A stretch of DNA of 16,015 nucleotides, taken from assembly GCA_964625865.1 (NCBI GenBank), contig CAZVEV010000121.1, positions 1-16,015 on the forward strand, written 5' to 3'. This document shows, one piece after another, positions 13,563-16,015 of this stretch. Numbering within the stretch: the stretch's first letter is position 1; each line of letters starts with the position of its first letter. The position numbers and the translations under genes were made by a program. The notes under the pieces were generated by a model. That model had not been told where the DNA came from. It saw nothing but the letters and a program-made list of their open reading frames with translations, and did not search any database. The DNA comes from CAZVEV01 sp964625865 (lineage in GTDB: Bacteria; Planctomycetota; Phycisphaerae; SM23-33).

Positions 13563-13590
13563 ATCGTATCGCTCGTGTCGTGCATTTCAA
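13563..13590 (-). promoter_or_regulatory. Candidate promoter for the transhydrogenase gene
   Basis: On the minus strand TTGAAA (13585-13590, 5 of 6) and TACGAT (13563-13568, 4 of 6) are 16 bases apart, leaving a leader of about 55 bases. The site lies back to back with the promoter of the divergent LamG gene, about 20 bases away. Confidence 0.4.
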
Positions 13591-13610
13591 TATTGTCGTT
13601 CCCGATCCGT

Positions 13611-13640
13611 TTGACGACCTCCCGTGCGGGAACATACAAT
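13611..13640 (+). promoter_or_regulatory. Promoter of the LamG / HzsA-like gene
   Basis: TTGACG (13611-13616, 5 of 6) and TACAAT (13635-13640, 5 of 6) are separated by 18 bases. The predicted start near 13647 gives a leader of about 43 bases to ATG 13690. The spacer contains the short palindrome CCCGTGCGGG (13621-13630). Confidence 0.6.
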
Positions 13641-13689
13641 CCAACGAGTTCCCAAACGCATGACGAACCCTATGCAGAGGATGGTTTCT

Positions 13690-16015
13690 ATGTCTGACAC
13701 ACGGACACTGACGGCGCTGCAAGTAGTGACTCACGTCGTTCTGTCCGTCGCACTGGCAGCGACCCCCGCCGGCGCTGAGAACGCTATCACCGCCCCCCTG
13801 GTCGCTCACTGGACGTTTGACGAGGAGTCGGGGGCGACCTGCAAGGACGCCGCCGGGAAGGGCAATACGGTATCGCTCAAGGGGCGGGCGACGCTGACGC
13901 GGGTCGCCGGCGTGTTCGGGCGGGCGATGAACTTTGCCGGGACGCACAAACTCCACGCGGCGGGCAAGCCCGATTTCTCGAAGATGCGGAAGATCACGCT
14001 CAGCGCGTGGGTCATGCCCGCGACGTTCCAGCAGTACAACGAGATCTTCCGCAAGGAGGATGGTAACCATCGCGTGCTGTTCTCGTTCCAGGAAAACGGC
14101 CGCATCCTGTCGCTCGGGCTCAACGTGGGCGGATACGTCGAGTGCGACGCGAGGATCGAGCCCAAACTGTTGCTCGACGGGCTGTGGCACCTGTGTACGG
14201 CGACGTATGACGGCAAGGTGATGCGGGTGTACCTCGACGGTAAGGAGATCGGGGCGCTGAGGCGTCCCGGCGTGATCGTCGCCCGCGGGCGCGCGCCGGG
14301 CTGCGTGGGCTCGACCAACGGCGGCGAGTGCTTCCAGGGCGCCATGGACGACCTGCGGATCTACGCCGACGCTCTGACCGCCAAGCAGGTCGCCGGGCTC
14401 TACCGCCGGGGGCAGGCGGCACTGAAGGAGCACTACGCAAAGATCGACAAGCACCTGGGGGTGTTTGCGACGGTCGAAAAGACCTTCGCCGAAACCCTCG
14501 CAAGCTGGCGCAAGGAGATCGCGGACAAGCAGATCGGCGTCAGCGCTCGCGTGGCGCAATCCGTCCGCCGCAAGCTCAGCGCCTCGTTCGGGCCCGACTA
14601 CCGGGACTTTGCCACCCACGCGGGCATGGACCCCGTGGCGTACCTGTCGGCTGCCGACGCGGACATCAACGCGACAATCGCCAAACGCCTCGTCGGGCGG
14701 GTCGACGAGTACCGCCCTCTGACCGAAGAGCAGTGGCGGTGGCATCGCAAGTGCGGCGGGGCCGACTCGGCGCGCTGGAGAGACGTCGAGGCCGTCGAGA
14801 AGAAGATCGCGGAGTTGACGGCACTCGGCGAGAAGGGACGATTCTCGCCGGAGTGGATCGACGTGATTCTCCGCGCAGGTCGCGCCTCGCGCGGCGGCGG
14901 CGGCGCGGAGCGCCCCCGTGCCCGCGAAGCCGTCGCGCCGTACGTTACGCCGACCACGCCCAAGACGCGCGACCTGACCGCCGCGGAGGCCCGCGACGCC
15001 CTGCGGCGCGACTGGCTCCACCAGGCCGGCGGAAAGCCCAACGCCAAGCGCATCGCCGACGAGATCACCTGGGCGCGCCAACTGGCCGCCCGCATCAAGA
15101 CCGGTTCCGCCGGCGGGGTCGACTTCGCCAAACAGCTCGCCCAGCTCGACGACCTGGCGAAGACCGCCCCAGCGAACACCGGCGACGCCGCCGAGTTGTA
15201 CCTCGCCGTCCGCGCCGTCAAACGAGCCATCGCTTTCGAGAACCCCGTCCTGGACTTCGCCAAGGTCCTCTTCGTCGACATGCCCTACCCCGCCGGATCC
15301 GAATGGCGACACGAGACGCGCCACCGCCTCGGTTACATGGCCGTCCCCGGCGCTCGCCTGCTGGTCCTGGACGGACTGGCGCCAACCGGCAAGCTGACCC
15401 AACTGATGCCCCAGGCGCCCCTGCACGGGTCGTTCTGGCGGCCGGACGTGTCGTACGACGGTAAGAAGGTGCTCTTCTGCTTCAAGCCGCACAACGAGAA
15501 GGCGTTCCATCTCTATGAGATCGCCGCAACCGGCGGAAAGGCGACCCAACTGACGGGCGGTCCTTACGACGACCTGGACCCGATCTATTTGCCCGACGGA
15601 CACATCATGTTCTCCACCACGCGAGGGCATACCTACGTCCGCTGCATGCCCCCCACCAACGCCTACCCGCTGGCCCGCTGCGACAGCGACGGGAAGAACA
15701 TCTACCTGATCTCCCGCAACAACGAGCCGGACTACCTGCCCTCGGTACTCAACGACGGGCGCGTGATCTACACGCGATGGGAATACACCGACAAGCCGCT
15801 GTGGCGGGCCCAGGGGCTCTGGACGGTCAATCCCGACGGCACGCAGGTCGAGACGTTCTGGGGCAACCAGAGCGTCTGGCCCGACCTGCTGAAGGACGCC
15901 CGGGCGATCCCGGGCTCGCGGCGCATCATGTTCACCGGCAGCGCGCATCACAACTGGTTTGCCGGCTCGGTGGGCATCATCTCTCCGGGCAAGGGCTTCA
16001 ACTTCCCCCACGGGC
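13690..16015 (+). CDS. Secreted LamG-domain protein with hydrazine-synthase-alpha-like propeller (3' end outside window)
   Basis: The reading frame stays open from 13690 to the right edge (775 codons, no stop). A Sec-type signal peptide covers residues 1-29 (hydrophobic VVTHVVLSVALAAT, then PAGA). A LamG/concanavalin-like domain follows (about 37-230; LVAHWTFDEESGAT, ITLSAWVMPATF, DGLWHLCTATYDGKVMRVYL, GAMDDLRIYADALTAKQV). Residues about 231-515 are helical and charged, with no domain I recognise. From about 526 comes a WD40/PD40-like propeller (LFVDMPYP, GSFWRPDVSYDGKKVLFCF, YLPDGHIMFSTTR, LNDGRVIYTRWEY, GLWTVNPDGT) resembling the middle domain of hydrazine synthase alpha, which is widespread in non-anammox planctomycetes. 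No CxxCH heme motif is seen in this part. I chose ATG 13690 (AGAGG nine bases upstream); ATGs at 13660, 13672 and 13681 are in frame. Function is unknown; an exported binding or redox-related role is only inference. Confidence 0.85.
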   Translation, partial: MSDTRTLTALQVVTHVVLSVALAATPAGAENAITAPLVAHWTFDEESGATCKDAAGKGNTVSLKGRATLTRVAGVFGRAMNFAGTHKLHAAGKPDFSKMRKITLSAWVMPATFQQYNEIFRKEDGNHRVLFSFQENGRILSLGLNVGGYVECDARIEPKLLLDGLWHLCTATYDGKVMRVYLDGKEIGALRRPGVIVARGRAPGCVGSTNGGECFQGAMDDLRIYADALTAKQVAGLYRRGQAALKEHYAKIDKHLGVFATVEKTFAETLASWRKEIADKQIGVSARVAQSVRRKLSASFGPDYRDFATHAGMDPVAYLSAADADINATIAKRLVGRVDEYRPLTEEQWRWHRKCGGADSARWRDVEAVEKKIAELTALGEKGRFSPEWIDVILRAGRASRGGGGAERPRAREAVAPYVTPTTPKTRDLTAAEARDALRRDWLHQAGGKPNAKRIADEITWARQLAARIKTGSAGGVDFAKQLAQLDDLAKTAPANTGDAAELYLAVRAVKRAIAFENPVLDFAKVLFVDMPYPAGSEWRHETRHRLGYMAVPGARLLVLDGLAPTGKLTQLMPQAPLHGSFWRPDVSYDGKKVLFCFKPHNEKAFHLYEIAATGGKATQLTGGPYDDLDPIYLPDGHIMFSTTRGHTYVRCMPPTNAYPLARCDSDGKNIYLISRNNEPDYLPSVLNDGRVIYTRWEYTDKPLWRAQGLWTVNPDGTQVETFWGNQSVWPDLLKDARAIPGSRRIMFTGSAHHNWFAGSVGIISPGKGFNFPHG

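Noticed and set aside
13492..16011. An 839-codon open frame on the minus strand covering the right end
   Set aside because: It is antisense to the LamG/HzsA-like gene, whose plus-strand translation has a signal peptide and recognisable domains. The antisense product shows no family motifs, and long antisense frames are expected at this GC content and codon use.
13690..16015. Evidence for anammox (hydrazine synthase) metabolism
   Set aside because: Only the propeller domain resembles HzsA. No heme-binding CxxCH and no HzsB/C partners are visible, and such domains occur widely in planctomycetes that are not anammox.

Overview
The window looks like chromosomal DNA from a GC-rich bacterium, most likely a member of the Planctomycetota or a close PVC relative. 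This is inferred from gene content: two formylglycine-type sulfatases, a Tat-exported Gfo/Idh/MocA oxidoreductase, and a secreted LamG protein carrying a hydrazine-synthase-alpha-like propeller, all next to ordinary housekeeping genes. Gene-scale coding is dense. Non-coding gaps are short, except for one 682-base gap full of palindromes.

Layout. Positions 78-6638 are all on the minus strand. In transcription order they hold a CT398-like coiled-coil/zinc-ribbon protein, an RNase HI-family protein, DNA primase (dnaG), the primary sigma factor (rpoD) and a sulfatase with no signal peptide. rpoD has a near-consensus promoter of its own (3367-3394). The 16S rRNA dimethyltransferase gene rsmA (6910-7797, plus) diverges from this block and converges on a second, Tat-exported sulfatase (7855-9993, minus) with a C-terminal F5/8-type (discoidin-like) domain. 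After the palindrome-rich gap come a Tat-exported oxidoreductase (10676-11980, minus) and a hydroxyacid-oxoacid transhydrogenase of the ADHFE1 type (12210-13499, minus). A plus-strand gene (13690 to the right edge, incomplete) diverges from the latter. It encodes a signal peptide, a LamG domain, a helical middle and a propeller related to the middle domain of hydrazine synthase alpha. It has no stop codon in the window and has to be read by eye.

How the genes fit together. The left half is information processing: replication priming, RNA:DNA hybrid removal, vegetative transcription and ribosome maturation. The right half looks like polysaccharide or organic-sulfate metabolism at the cell envelope (sulfatase plus carbohydrate-binding-like domain, sugar-type oxidoreductase, LamG protein) together with a cytosolic transhydrogenase. 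No sulfatase-activating enzyme, transporter, regulator or glycoside hydrolase is present, so a polysaccharide-utilisation locus is not established.

Most notable non-coding structure. At least four unrelated palindromic repeat families lie in gaps next to gene 3' ends. The most complex is a 401-base element (10184-10584) bounded by 25-base inverted repeats and holding four REP-like hairpins in mirrored orientation with compensatory stem changes. Most notable coding oddity. An A10 tract at the sulfatase/F5/8 domain junction has an out-of-frame stop immediately after it, so one added base would give a sulfatase without its C-terminal domain. No CRISPR array, transposase, rRNA or tRNA gene was found.
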